Below the pieces are notes generated by a model. The model saw only the letters and a program-made list of their open reading frames with translations, did not search any database and was not told the DNA's origin. Made by a program: the position numbers and the translations under genes. From Adiantum capillus-veneris (lineage: Eukaryota; Streptophyta; Polypodiopsida; Polypodiales; Pteridaceae): 60,000 nt of DNA. The DNA lies in assembly GCA_014529385.2 (NCBI GenBank), contig CM043970.1:41101279-41161278 (forward strand), written 5' to 3'. Positions 1-10,682 of the stretch are shown piece after piece; the first letter of the stretch is position 1; each line of letters starts with the position of its first letter.

Positions 1-737
1 TTGAGAGCCTATGTCTCTCACAGGCAATCTGATTAGGAAAGGTATCTTCCACAGTTAGCGTTTGCCTATAATAGTAGCAAGCATTCTGCTACTGGATTTA
101 GCCCGTTCATGTTGATGTATGGATTTGCGCCTAAATCCCCAATTGCTATTGGCTTAGAGAAAGTCAAGGAACGCCAAGCTCGTGATTCCTGTATGACATG
201 CAAGAAATGCTTGAATTGGCTAAGGATAGTATAAGAACGGCTCATGATCGAGTCACTACTTATGCTAATCAAAAGAGGTCTCCAAGGACTCTAGATGTGG
301 GACAATGGGTCTATCTAAAGATACCCAAGGATTCCAAGACTATGCAAACAGGAAAGCATTATAAGCTTTCAGCTAGATATTGTGGTCCATTCTTGATCAC
401 AAAGAAAATTGGCCAAGTTGCCTACAAACTGGCTCTTTCTTCGGATGCTAGTGTACATCCAGTGTTTCATGTCAGCCGCCTTAAAGTGAAATTGGGCGAA
501 GCCGACGTTGTTGTGCCTATCGAGGAAAATGTATGGCAAGATATGCAAACTGGGTATATTCCTCGAGAACCCGAAGCAGTTTTAGATCATCGTACCCATC
601 ATTCACGTCAAAAGGCTTATGACGAGTACTTGATTAAATGGAAGGGTCAATCTGAAAGGTTTGCTACTTGGGAACCTGTTAGAGCTTTGAAGGCTCGGTA
701 TCCCCACTTGATTGATGAGGAGATCAATGGTTCTTAA
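1..737 (+). pseudogene. Ty3/gypsy chromovirus integrase C-terminus with chromodomain (partial)
   Basis: This is the last part of a gypsy polyprotein cut by the window edge. Bases 30-195 read as integrase core tail ([15 protein letters not shown]), then the frame shifts near 195. From 198 to 737 an open frame of 179 residues carries the GPFLI/VFHVSRLK integrase C-terminal region. It ends in a chromodomain-like segment (YLIKWKGQ followed by TWEP) at roughly residues 140-160. Such chromodomains are known in chromoviruses to steer integration toward histone-marked chromatin. The stop at 735-737 is followed at once by a purine-rich tract and an LTR, the expected order. The frameshift makes it a relic. 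Confidence 0.9.
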
Positions 738-748
738 GGGGGGAAGTA

Positions 749-1158
749 TGTTATGTCCCGCTCACAGGAGAGGGGATCTAGCCTAGATGCCGTCGGGATG
801 GGCGTCCAATGTCCGGGCGGACGTAGTGTGAACATGGCTAGTGTGGCCGGCCATTATTATAAAAAGGAGGCCAAGGCCTCATTTGCAATTATCGACCCCC
901 ACTGGCAGAGTGCCAGTGGTTAGCCCACGAGGCTAGGAGTGCGCGAGGTCACCTCGAGGAGGTGAGGCCGGGTGGTATGGGATGCCCGGTCTTACATGTG
1001 CACGCCTACGTCCTCGGACGCTGGCCCCAACACAGGGGAGCCGGATGGTGGCTATGGTCGGGTGGTTCGTCCGACGTGTATCTGTAGGCGGTCTGTGTAG
1101 CCAGGAGATCCTCTCTCCTCGTTCGTTTCAGTAGGCAGAACTGCCACCTTCCCCACTA
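749..1158 (+). repeat. 3' LTR of the chromovirus (right end approximate)
   Basis: The LTR begins TGTTATGTCC at 749, right after the polypurine tract AAGGGGGGAAG (736-746). A TATA-like box (TATTATAAAAAGG) sits near 855. The right end is placed where copia gag sequence begins at about 1160; no partner LTR is in the window, so the terminus and target duplication cannot be verified. Confidence 0.65.
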
Positions 1159-1160
1159 GA

Positions 1161-1735
1161 CTAGCGTCTAATCTCTTCATTGAGAATAGACCCTCTCACA
1201 CCGTCATACGTGAGGGTGGGACTATTGCTCAAGGAGACAACCAAGGTTTCCCAAGTATTTGACAATGTCATAAGCAAGAAAATAGCTTTCAGCTTATCAT
1301 CAAATTGCTGAAGCCCACTGTCCTGTAACTGACTCAACACACCTGTAAAAGCACTCAAATACTCAGAAGCTGACTTCGAGTCATCAAGCTGCATATTCAC
1401 CAACTTTCGCATCAAATGCTCCTGGTTCACAGGCGTGGTGTTCTCATAATTGGACTTTAGCTTTTGCCATATTGCATAAGCAGAGTCCAAACGCTTGATG
1501 TCTGTCAAAATGTCATCATTGATAGCCATTTTGATGTACGCCATAGCCTTCTTTTCAACCTGGCCCACTCTTCGTCAGACAAACCTTGAGGCTTATTCTC
1601 TTCCAATGCATCTTCACGATCCTTTAAGAAAAGGATACCTTGCATGCGTTCTTGCCAGAGGTCGAAGCCTTGATCATCGAACCATTTGATTTCCTTCAAA
1701 CTTTTAGTGTCAAATGCGGAAGAGGAAGAAGCCAT
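1161..1735 (-). pseudogene. Ty1/copia gag fragment
   Basis: The minus strand from ATG at 1735 reads a copia-type gag (UBN2 family) in two frames with a shift near 1560. Recognisable segments are the start MASSSSAFDTKSLKEIKWFD, the AYAIWQKLKSNYE block, and the end SPTLTYDGVRGSILNEE. It stops at 1161 before any zinc knuckle, where the chromovirus LTR begins, so it is a truncated piece with no pol. An unrelated LTR lies 18 bases upstream of its start codon, so its own leader has been lost. Confidence 0.8.
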
Positions 1736-1752
1736 TTTAATTCAACCACAAG

Positions 1753-2789
1753 TGTCACAAGACGGGCACCAGTTGCCGATAGAAAAGAACAAACTGAACA
1801 GACTTTTAGCACTTCAATAACAACTAAACTGAAAGAGAGATTTTTTTACTTTACTTTAGCGAGCTGGGGGAGAAGCTTTTGTCACTGATTTCAATCTCAA
1901 TTAGAGACCTTAGACACCGCCTTGGGGATGGTTAGCCCGTTCAATCTTTTAGAACTTGCACCCTTGTTAGTTTATCCAAGGGATCCCTGGCGGACCTTGT
2001 TAGGGGCGTGACAGCGTCCAAGAGCCCCGTAGGGATCCAGATACTGCGAGACTTGGTTTCCCTCGCTCGCCAAAACCTCGATCACCCCGGCGAGTTTTCG
2101 AGAGAAATTGCCATACCCAACTTGGGCGTCGGCTCGTAGGTGGAGTCCCGATCCGGAGACAATTAGAGTCTCCAACACTCCTCTTGCCCATTGATGAGGC
2201 GACACGCAACACGGAGTGACGGAATTCCACCCCAGAGAGTATTGGCCCCAAACGTTGGCACCCCTTTCGGTATTTCTTTATATTGCATCAACACAGTACA
2301 AGCCGGTACTCCAGACTCGACACCTTCTCTAGGAACCATGCCAGAGAATGAGCCCTAACCTCATATTTAAAGGCCCTTGGCCTAAAAAGCAATTACAGTG
2401 AAAAGCCTTCAAACTCAAAAGCATCTGGTCCAAAAGCAAAGCCAAAAAGCTGCCAACATAATTTATGGAAATCCGTACGACCTGCACGTCATCAGCCATC
2501 GCAAAATGCAGAATTCCGTACAGCCTGCCATGTCATCCTGCCAGCGCAATTTCAAAAATCTGCCGCACAACTGCCACATCATCAGCTTTGCGTGAGTGTG
2601 TGTGTGTGTGTGAATCCTGCTTTATTTTAATCCCTTTATGTCACTGGGGTCCCATCGGACGGGGTCCCCATAAGTTGGTAGGACTTCTTCTTCTTCTGCT
2701 ACTTGTTCTTCTTAGGCTTTAGCCCCCACGGCCGGCATATGCAAGTTGGCTCCATTCTTTAGGTTTTGACATGTCAGCAGTTTGTGACA
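1753..2789 (-). repeat. Subfamily A gypsy LTR, 1,037 bp, in 3' LTR position
   Basis: On the minus strand it starts TGTCACAAACTGCTGAC at 2789 and ends TTGTGACA at 1753. Both ends match the LTRs at 19670-20355 and 21983-22666. A polypurine tract (GAAGAAGGGGAGA, 2790-2802) precedes it, marking it as a 3' LTR. It carries about 365 extra bases (about 1838-2202) that those two copies lack, and its U3 lacks their telo-box cluster. It also holds a (GT)n run near 2592-2612. Confidence 0.85.
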
Positions 2790-3060
2790 TCTCCCCTTCT
2801 TCAAAGAGAGTAATCGTCCACGATTATAGCATATCTGCAAAACAACTCAAGTTAGCTCAAAAATTTCCGAGGGTCGTTTTGAGGGACAATCAGTTTGCTC
2901 TTTTTGTTAAGGAGTTAGCTTCTCCTTTCGGCTCTTTTGATCAAGGAGTTAGCTTCTCCTTTCGACTCTTTAGATCAAGGAGTTAGCTTCTCCTTTCGCC
3001 CAAATCGGAACTCTTGATATTCAAGCGTAGTAAAATTAGCCATCACACCCAGACCGTACA
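2790..3060 (-). repeat. Subfamily A 3' internal tail with short hairpin repeats
   Basis: This matches 21700-21982 in the non-autonomous element. It has repeats of a ~33-bp unit whose core AAGGAGAAGCTAACTCCTT can fold into a 6-bp stem, ending in the polypurine tract. At about 3060 it is fused to the reverse transcriptase relic, which is the chimera junction. Confidence 0.75.
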
Positions 3061-4125
3061 GAACTTCCACGAGTGTCTTGACGCACTATTCTCTTTCCGT
3101 ATCTGAAAAGCAGTCACCTCTGTGGGTCCCCACGAGAAAGGGACTCCTTTCAGTGTCAAAATGTGCAAAGGGGAAGCTACCTCTGCAAACTTTCGAATGA
3201 ACCGCCAGTAGTAAGAACATAAGCCCAAGAAGCTTCTAACTTCATGAACATTCTTCAAATCGGGCCAATCACGTATAGTGTCAATCTTGGCCGGGTCCAT
3301 CTGTACTCCTGCTGCTGAGACGATGTGTCCTAAAAAGTGTATCTCTGATAAGAAAAATTCACTCTTCTTGGCATTGATCACCCACTTGTGATCTCGCAAT
3401 GCCTGAAAGACCTGCAGCAGATGTTGTCTATGTTCTGCCTCATCCTTGGAGAAGACTATAACGTCATCAAAGAAAGTGCCAACAAAAGATCTGTACTCTC
3501 TGAAAATCCTGTCCATCATTCGATTAAAAGTCGTTGGAGCATTGCTAAGGCCAAAAGGCAACACCAAAAATTCATATAAACCGAAGCTCGTCCAAAAAGC
3601 TGTCTTGTAGACATCTCCCGGTGTGATTCGGATCTGATGATATCCGCTTTTCAAATCAATCCTACCGAAACAAGATAATCCCTATAGTCAGTCAAGAATA
3701 TCATCGATCCTTGGAATCGGAAATCTGTTCTTGATGGTGATTTTTTTACGAGCTTTGTAATCAATGCACATTCGCCAAGATCCGTCTTTCTTTAAAACCA
3801 ACAATACCGGAGAGCAGTAGGGTGAAGTACTCGGCTAGATAAGACCCTTCTACAAAAGATCTTTCACTTGGTTCATAATCTCTACATTCTGGGCTCGGCT
3901 AACACGATAAGGTGGCCGGTTCGGTGGTGTGCTTCTAAGTATCATATCAATAGTGTGATCCTCAGGACAAGATGGTGGCAACTCGCCTGGCAGGCCCTCA
4001 GAAAAGCAAGCAACATGAGTGTGGAGAAAATCTTGGCGTTCTTTATCAAGTTCAGACATATTCGTTCTGTGTTCATCATTTAACTCTTTCAAGTAGATTG
4101 AGTAAACAAACAGACTGGATTTCAT
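3061..4125 (-). pseudogene. Ty3/gypsy reverse transcriptase relic (subfamily B)
   Basis: Reading minus from 4125, a linker rich in acidic residues leads into the RT start (PPNRPPYRVSRAQ). The fingers follow ([19 protein letters not shown], 3720-3830), then LKSGYHQIRI and the catalytic box FFDDVIVFSKD near 3450, then GHIVSAAG and RSFLGLCSYYWRF. Stops interrupt it near 3665-3690 and 3835-3850. The frame ends at about 3060 where RNase H should follow, so RNase H, integrase and chromodomain are missing. Confidence 0.9.
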
Positions 4126-4128
4126 TAA

Positions 4129-4840
4129 TTAGGAAACGGCCAAAGCCGATACAATAGGGACATACTCGCCCTTCAGTTTTACATCAAGTTCAATTTTTCG
4201 GCCCTTTTCATTTGTCAATGTCGCTTTCTTTGCCTGATAATCGACCACGGCGTTGTTCTTATGGTACCAAGGCACTCCGAGGAGGACGTCACAACCTTCC
4301 AAGGGCATTATGTAAAAGTCCTCGTGCCCCAAATACCTTTGACAATGCAACCGAAGCTTGCCAATGACAGGTGTAATGGCTATGTCCCGTCCGGGTGCCG
4401 CTAGAACTGTCTCTGCTGGTGGTCCCATCCTATCAGGTGTAATCTCGAGCCGCGCCACCAATTCATATACCTAGATGAATCCAAGATAAGCCCAGATTCA
4501 CCCTTGAAGGAAAGTGCAAGGTATAGACTCATGGTAGTCACCCACAAGACAATATAACCATCAACTCCATCATGCATAGTATTGACTAAATACCACGACA
4601 TCCCCACTAACATCGTCAGTGCCCAATAGTGGGTATAGAACTAGGTACTAACATATGCTCCCCAACACAACACACACCAGACGCACACACACATGAGCAT
4701 ACATCAACGCAAAGTTCAGCGTACTGAGTTTCTAACAAAAATCTCAAGCCGCACCACCAATTCATGTGAAATGAGTTGGCCTTGGCTCCTCCATCAAAGA
4801 AAATCACGGCTTCTTGATTTTTTGCCCCAAGCTCGGCAAA
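4129..4840 (-). pseudogene. Gypsy retropepsin-like protease region, interrupted
   Basis: From 4461 down to 4129 the minus strand reads a retropepsin C-terminal half (IGKLRLHCQ, CDVLLGVPWYHKNN). The N-terminal part lies beyond 4766 (FFDGGAKANSFH, with GGA where DSGAT/S is usual). The two halves are separated by the 273-bp insertion at 4467-4739. The degraded active-site motif and the insertion make it non-functional. Confidence 0.75.
4467..4739. mobile_element. 273-bp insertion of a dispersed repeat, flanked by 26-bp direct duplication
   Basis: The insert begins ATACCTAGATGAATCC and ends near GAGTTTCTAACAAA. It matches the first half of the 480-bp tandem unit at 26785-28067. Bases 4441-4466 are repeated at 4740-4765 with two mismatches, so the protease region was duplicated on insertion. 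A long duplication like this suggests target-primed reverse transcription (SINE or LINE type), but no tRNA-like promoter or poly-A tail is evident. Confidence 0.75.
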
Positions 4841-6340
4841 GTTATGTACTTTCATCAATCATGCTCGGGTCAGTACCCATGGAATCTGGAACCAGTCCTC
4901 CTTCCATCTGGGCTTTTCTGCCACGTTCCTCTGCTGCTCTCGAACTCTCTGGTCTATCTTCATGTTGTTCTTGTTGTGCCTTTTTGGGGCACTTCAGGGA
5001 GACGTGCCCATGTTCCCTGCATCCAAACACTTCCCTTCTTTGATGTAATTGGCCCTCTCTCAAAGAGTGAGCCGGGGTCGTGTATCTTTGTCTTTCTTTT
5101 CTTGAAAACTCTTTTTCTTTCTACTCTCATTGTGAGAGGTCTGTTGGGTTCTCTGAGTCAAGATCTGATCAATGGGGTAGGTCAAATTTCCTGAATGTAT
5201 CGCAAAACCCCGTTTCGCATAACCCATCAATTCTTGAATAGAATTCGACTTTTGTTCCAGGCAGTAGTCTTGGATCTCTGTAGGGAGCTTCCTTCCTCAA
5301 AAGAAGAGTAGACCACCATGTTCGAGCAATTTCCTTTGAAGAAAGATATAGCCCTCCTAATCTTGGAGTGCTCTAAGTAATGCCCTCTAGAGAAAAGCTA
5401 TGTCAGACTGTTGAATGAAGGCCAAAGCCCTCGGAGCATCTCCGAACCCAAAAAAGGATTCAAATTTAATCAACTATCTACCTTCCTTGAATTCTTTTAC
5501 TTTCTTGCTTTTGTCTTCGAGAAAGTCATATTGGTTGGCTCTATAAAAACGCTTCTTCTTTGCATAAAACATGTGGTCGTCAGAGTCCGAACTGTCTGAG
5601 GATGACGACTCTGTAGAATTGTCAGAAACTAGGCAAAATCTGGGCTTCTTTGCCTTTTTCTTGCCCTTTCCAAAGCTTTGCTTTTTGCTTCGCTTTTTGC
5701 CTTTTTCTTGCCCTTTCCAAAGCTTTGCTTTTTTCTTCGCTTTTTGCCTTTTCTGTCCTCCTCGCTCGAGTCAGAAGAGATAGAAGAAATGTCAAAAGAA
5801 GAAGAAGAAGAAGAAGAAGAAGAACTGGGTAGTCCTTCAAATCGGACATGCTTGTTCTGCTTTCTTGCCGCTGCAAAAGAAGATTGACGACCCAAATAAC
5901 CCGAGAAGTCAGTCCTCTTCTTATGCTTTTTCTCTTGCTTTTTGGATTTGTTGTTTGTGTCCAAAAGCCGACTGATTTGTGTCTGAACCACCTCTTGCAA
6001 TTCTTGCTCTGTAAACATCCTCGGAAAAGGAGGTTTCTTGATTGCCGGTTTGATGGGTGGTTCTGTGGCTTTCTGCCACTGGGTGTGCACTTTTGCGATG
6101 GATTGCTGAGACAAAAATTTTGCGAACTGCGGATCCTTTGCAATTTTAATCATCTCCTTTGTGCACTCATCAACCTGCTGTCAACCTTCCATCTCTTCAA
6201 GTTTGTATTGAGAAGGCCGAGGTGGCTCGTACTCTTCCTTTGTTTGTTCATCAAAATTTTCTTCATGATCTCCTCCCGCATTGGCAGATGCAGAAGAAGT
6301 CGACTGATTCTTGTTGGAATCCATAAGTGTCGCAAGAAAA
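4841..6340 (-). pseudogene. Gypsy gag relic (subfamily B) with Ser-rich and Lys/Glu repeats
   Basis: The minus strand from about 6340 reads a gag-like chain in shifting frames. An N-terminal part (PFLATLMDSNKNQST) leads to AKFLSQQSIAKVHTQW and then a run of ten serines near 5815. A Ser/Asp-rich stretch and two copies of a Lys/Glu/Arg unit (KALERARKRQ, tandem, 5650-5760) follow. Further on, a zinc-knuckle relic VFGCREHGHVSLKC (about 5005) has lost its first cysteine. Frameshifts separate these parts. Confidence 0.75.
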
Positions 6341-6375
6341 GGATTGGATTTCCCAGTAGAAGAGAAATCGGCCGC

Positions 6376-6387
6376 GCTCTGATACCA
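6376..6387 (-). other. Primer-binding site, initiator tRNA-Met type
   Basis: The minus strand reads TGGTATCAGAGC one base after the LTR end at 6389. This is the standard plant initiator-Met primer site and sets the 6389-6944 repeat as a 5' LTR. Confidence 0.9.
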
Positions 6388-6388
6388 C

Positions 6389-6944
6389 TGTAACAAACTT
6401 GGACACCCCAGGTCTAGATTCTACCGCCACACAGCAGAGATTCACTTCAAAACAATTCACAAAAGACGACATGGCCCGACGTAGTTCCGTGCCAAGAGGT
6501 ATTGGCCCCAAAGACTGGCGCCCCTTTCGGTATTTCTTTTTATATTAATCAGTGTGCAAAGTACAAAGAGAGCTCGCGGGTGCTCACTCTCAGACTTTGC
6601 ATCCAGATGCTCTGAGAAGTGAGCCCTTAAGGCCACTTATAAAGGTTACACGGGATTGCTAAAAGCAGAGCCCCCAAAGTCTTCTCAAACTCAAAAGCAG
6701 TAGTCTGCAAAAGCTTTAGTGCTAAAAACAGCCAACGGAATTTGCGGAATTCCGTACTATCAGGCTACGTCAGTAGCCAACACGTTTTGCAGCCGTTCGT
6801 AGAGTCAGCGGAAATCACGGAAGATCATACGGCAGCCACATCAGCATATGTTGCACTTTATTTTAACGTCCCCCCGAGGTCCTCTCATCACTTGAACATA
6901 AGTTGGGACAACTTATAGGGTTGACACGTCACCAGTTTGTGACA
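6389..6944 (-). repeat. Subfamily B gypsy 5' LTR, 556 bp
   Basis: Minus-strand ends are TGTCACAAACTGGTGAC (6944) and AAGTTTGTTACA (6389). It is close to the LTRs at 26451-28240 and 36518-36984 but clearly different from the 1753-2789 LTR at the other end of the same relic. The flanks (ACAAG left of 1753, GTGGG right of 6944) do not match, so no single insertion event is supported. Confidence 0.85.
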
Positions 6945-7215
6945 GTGGGTACCCCCCCTAGCTCCATAAATAGGTGCCCAAGGGGAGGTAGGGCAAAGCC
7001 TGGAAAAATCCCCCACGACCCAACAAGAAATAAATGAAATATGAGAGCGCTCGGACAAGGTGGGTGGCCGGACAGTGCAGTCTAAATGCATATGCAAAGG
7101 GTGGCCAGCCCAGAGGAACACTAGCCGTACATGCATGCCCTAGATCTGTGAGGCAGCAGAGTGGTGTAAGTCTAACACAACTAACCGATCGGGCCTCCTC
7201 AACTAACAAATTGGT

Positions 7216-8408
7216 GTGCCCATGGCGAGGACCCACAGTCTCAAAGAACTCACCACTAACTCTCTCTCCCACCTGGGGCCACTGAGATGCCTAATGATGA
7301 AAGGCGAACTCATGAATGGTGCCGCTCCTCAATGTTGTTCAACTCATACCGAGCCTGCTGCACTTGCTCCTCCATCCAAGGACTACCAAGGGTGGCGCTC
7401 CTGCATCCGCTGTAGGGAATCAATGCCCCATCGGAGCCGCTTCTCTGCATCCTTGGTTGCAGCCAAGCGAGCTGCCCACTACTGGAGGAAGAAGCGACTA
7501 AGCTCCGCAAGACCAGTGGCCACTCTAATAGCAGGGGTACCCTGCGTGCCCAAACCCTTTGTCCAAAGCACCACCACCCACTCTCTGAGATCTGTATCTA
7601 GTAGAATCCTCTCTAGGATGTGCACATGGCACTCCCACTCCTCTGTCTATTTGCCACAAAAAGAATCCCTAGCGCTTGATTGGAAAAAGTAGTCCCTGCC
7701 AAAATGCATACAGATCCTCCCATGTCACAGATGTGGTCATTGGAGTAGAAGCGATCTATCTGAGATAGACTCACGCCCCCTACTCTGCCATCAGATAGGA
7801 GAAAGAGAGGCTATTTGAGGACCGTACAAAGCCTGCATGCTGCCAAACATCTGAAATCCTCAAGGTCATACATAGACGCTCCCAAGCTGCGAGCTCAGCA
7901 CTGTGCACAATAGCATGGCTGCCTCCAATCCTATCTGAGGGCTGCTCCAACATGATTAAGTCCCCCCAACACACCACTGCTCTGCATGAGGCAAGGACTC
8001 CACAATGTGTGACCAAACTTAGCCCGTGCACTCGCATGGTTGGGCGCATAAATGTTCAGGAAGCCCATGAGGCGTGAACCTGCATAGTAACCGACTGGGC
8101 CCTACCTTGCACAATGATACCTTTGCCCACAATGGCCTACTGCCATAAGTCCGCAATAGTCATATACACCTCCCTTGATGCCTCTAAGCCCAAAAGCAGC
8201 TGACCAAAAGCCTAAAGGTCTCGTAGCGGCTACGCTGAATTTGACCACAACACCGAATACGGGTCTCACAAAGACGATGCTCTTGAAGCATAAGTAGATC
8301 TATCATACCACCCACAAGGCATCTCTGGAGCTCCTGACGCAAACGATTCCTCTCGCGCAAAAATTGGAATCCACCTAAACCTTGCACATTCCAAGAGACA
8401 ATCCTCAT
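7216..8408 (-). pseudogene. L1-type LINE ORF2 endonuclease relic
   Basis: From ATG at 8408 the minus strand reads MRIVSWNVQGLGG, then DLLMLQEHRL, the first two motifs of an APE-type endonuclease that nicks target DNA in L1 elements. Later segments in shifted frames resemble the rest of the domain: a degraded GDxN-like stretch near 7955, ELAAWERLC near 7885, and SLSFSYLMAE near 7800. No reverse transcriptase follows before 7216. Frameshifts and stops are frequent. Confidence 0.8.
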
Positions 8409-8959
8409 GGGATCAGTGAGAAAAGACCTATGCTCTTGCAACAACCAACCTCGCAATCTTCAAGGCCGGCTTGGATGGGAAGTAATCCGCATCCAAGCGA
8501 CCCCGAGATAGGCGAGTCTAGAGTGCATGTCCAACCCAGGACCAAGAAGAGAGCACAATTCATAGGGCTACATCCTCTGTCCAGGAATCCTCATGTACAA
8601 ATACATAGCAAGGAGCACTTAAGTGTCTACAAAGAAGTATACCACAATGAGTCTACATCCAGCTGGTTCTAGTGGTGTCGCAACAAACTTTACTAGCAAC
8701 CAAAGTGTCTAAATCAAGTCTATCGCTCCCAAGTCCCCTATGTGGTGCGAAAACTCTAGAGCCTGTACCTGAGCCAATCTAGGAACGTATGTAGAGTCTA
8801 CTCTGTGTAATCTTTGCCACACAACGGGAAGGAGAAGCCAACCACTGTATCTAAAGCCTCGATGCATCTAGTGGCCCGAAAGAGATTATGTACTCTAAAG
8901 CACGCTGCCTCTAGATGGGTCGCCAAGGAATAGGGTAAAGTTGTACTTGAAGAAGTGGC

Positions 8960-9190
8960 ACTGTCGACGAATGTCAAAACTGGTCAGCCCGCGAGGGATC
9001 GACGCAAAAGGAGAGGCCTGCACCATCATTGGTGTCCTCAAGTAGGGCTATGCCTCCCGAGCAGAGGAATCGTGTAAAGCCGTAGTCAATGAAGTCCCAC
9101 TGTTGACGAATGTCAAAACTGGTCAACACGCGAGGGAACGACGCAAAAGGAGAGGCCTGCACCAACAGTGGTGTCCTCAGGTAGGGCTAT
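8960..9190. repeat. 139-bp-period imperfect tandem duplication in the LINE spacer
   Basis: The block starting GACGAATGTCAAAACTGGTC near 8966 recurs near 9105 and includes GGAGAGGCCTGCACCA in both copies, with several substitutions. It lies between LINE ORF1 and ORF2. Confidence 0.75.
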
Positions 9191-9306
9191 CCCTCCCGAG
9201 CCAAACGGCTTGTAGCGAAAGAACTGCCAAGCGAACGCCGAGTTGCAGAAGCCTGAGGGGGAGTGCAAGAAGGGTCAAAAGAAGAAGCCGAGGACTTCGT
9301 TGGGGG

Positions 9307-9356
<50 letters not shown>

Positions 9357-10310
9357 CGCGAGACTGAGGTGGATTGAGGCTCCTCAAGGGTATCCTGCTG
9401 TAAATGGTCAAAGCCATTCCCCATCACTCCTGGACTATCGTAGGTCGGCCACAGGGGAGGCAGCGAGGGGAGCCCATCCTTGTCGGCGGTGGCCATGAAC
9501 CTGCTGCCAACCATCAGTCACCAGGCTCTAAAGAGGTACCAGCCTGTGTGCCCTGCGTACATGTCTGCTATGATGGATCAGCCTTGGGAGGCTCAACATG
9601 CGGCGCGGGTCGAGATCTCCTGCGGGGACACACCTTTGCCAGATGGCCCATCTGTCTGCAAATGAAGCACTGGTTCGGGAGTCCCGAATACTCCACATTT
9701 TGGCAGAGCCAACTGCCACTCACCGTAGGTAGAAGGACTACCTTCAAGAGAGAGTGGGTGTTTCAAAATAGAACGAGTACTGTAGCATGTAGGTATACTT
9801 GCAGCCTTGGCAACGACTGAAGTTGTCGTGCATGGAGTCTCTGAGACTGTCCCAATCTCGAAACCAATCCTCCAAAGAAGCGAGAGGTACTCTCTCCTTA
9901 GGCTAGGGAAGCACACAGAAATGGGAAGGTCTGCTTCCTCGACAAGAACATCTGAAGCTTGATCTAACCCATGGCGCCTCTGTCGAAAGTGAGTCGTAAC
10001 CGCTCGAATGGTCAATGGGCTCATCGTGATAACCTTGGCAACCATCTCGGAAGTTTTGTTTTGTTTTTTGGTAGTATCCCTGCCCAAAAAGCTGTATGTC
10101 GATGATCTTTCCCACCTCTGCAAGGAGACGGGCCTGAAGGAGGTTGCGCACCTCGCCTCTACTGGACGGTTGACAATAAATCTTGCAAATAACACATGTG
10201 GCCTGAAGGCGCTCCACCTCTGCTGCAAGGCTCACTTGCTCCGATGGCGACAGAGCAAGTCGGACGGTCGGCTCGGCAGGGTCGGGCGAGGGGACTTCAT
10301 CTGAGTCCCT
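9180..10310 (-). pseudogene. L1-type LINE ORF1 relic with CCHC zinc knuckle
   Basis: In shifted frames on the minus strand a nucleic-acid-binding ORF1 can be followed. An N-terminal part (SLAAEVERLQATCVICK, near 10235) leads to a middle domain (LRREYLSLLWRIGFEIGTV, near 9880). A clear zinc knuckle CFICRQMGHLAKVC follows near 9630-9675. The order middle domain then CCHC knuckle is usual for plant L1 ORF1 proteins that coat the LINE RNA. Poly-C codons (poly-G on plus) follow at 9311-9356. Confidence 0.75.
9311..9356. repeat. 46-base G homopolymer
   Basis: An unbroken run of G inside the LINE relic. Its length is close to what assemblies get wrong, so the true length is uncertain. Confidence 0.9.
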
Positions 10311-10477
10311 CTATGGCGAAGCACAAGCCTCCATCTGTGTTTGCTACTGCAGGGGAAGGCGAAGGGGGACTGAACTCCTACTGAAGCATCGGGCGAGAAG
10401 CGAGCCTGAGAAGGGCCCAGTGAGGAAAGGAGAATCGAGGCCAAGCGAGGGATGGGAGGAGAAAAATTTGGGGGAAA

Positions 10478-10520
<43 letters not shown>

Positions 10521-10682
10521 TGATGGGGGAGGGAGCGAGCAGGCGGCCGTGCAGGGGGCAGTGGTGCCGGGGGGGGGGGGGGGGGGGGGGGCCGCACAGG
10601 CTGAGGGCAAGGGCGTGCAGGGCAGGGGGTTTGTGGGGTGTGTGTGTGTGTGTTTTGGGGGGGGGGGGGGGGGGGGGGGGGG
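10478..10682. repeat. Three G homopolymers (about 42, 23 and 26 bases)
   Basis: Runs lie at 10478-10519, 10569-10591 and 10657-10682, separated by G-rich sequence and a short (TG)n. They sit at the presumed 5' region of the LINE (minus strand, poly-C). Confidence 0.85.

Noticed and set aside
4401-4613. Conserved 60-70 codon ORF seen again at 27225 and 27705
   Set aside because: It recurs only because the 480-bp repeat recurs; no family, and frames break elsewhere. Treated as repeat, not gene.
9103-9498. Open frames with long glycine or proline runs
   Set aside because: They are translations of G/C homopolymers within a LINE relic on the other strand, not genes.
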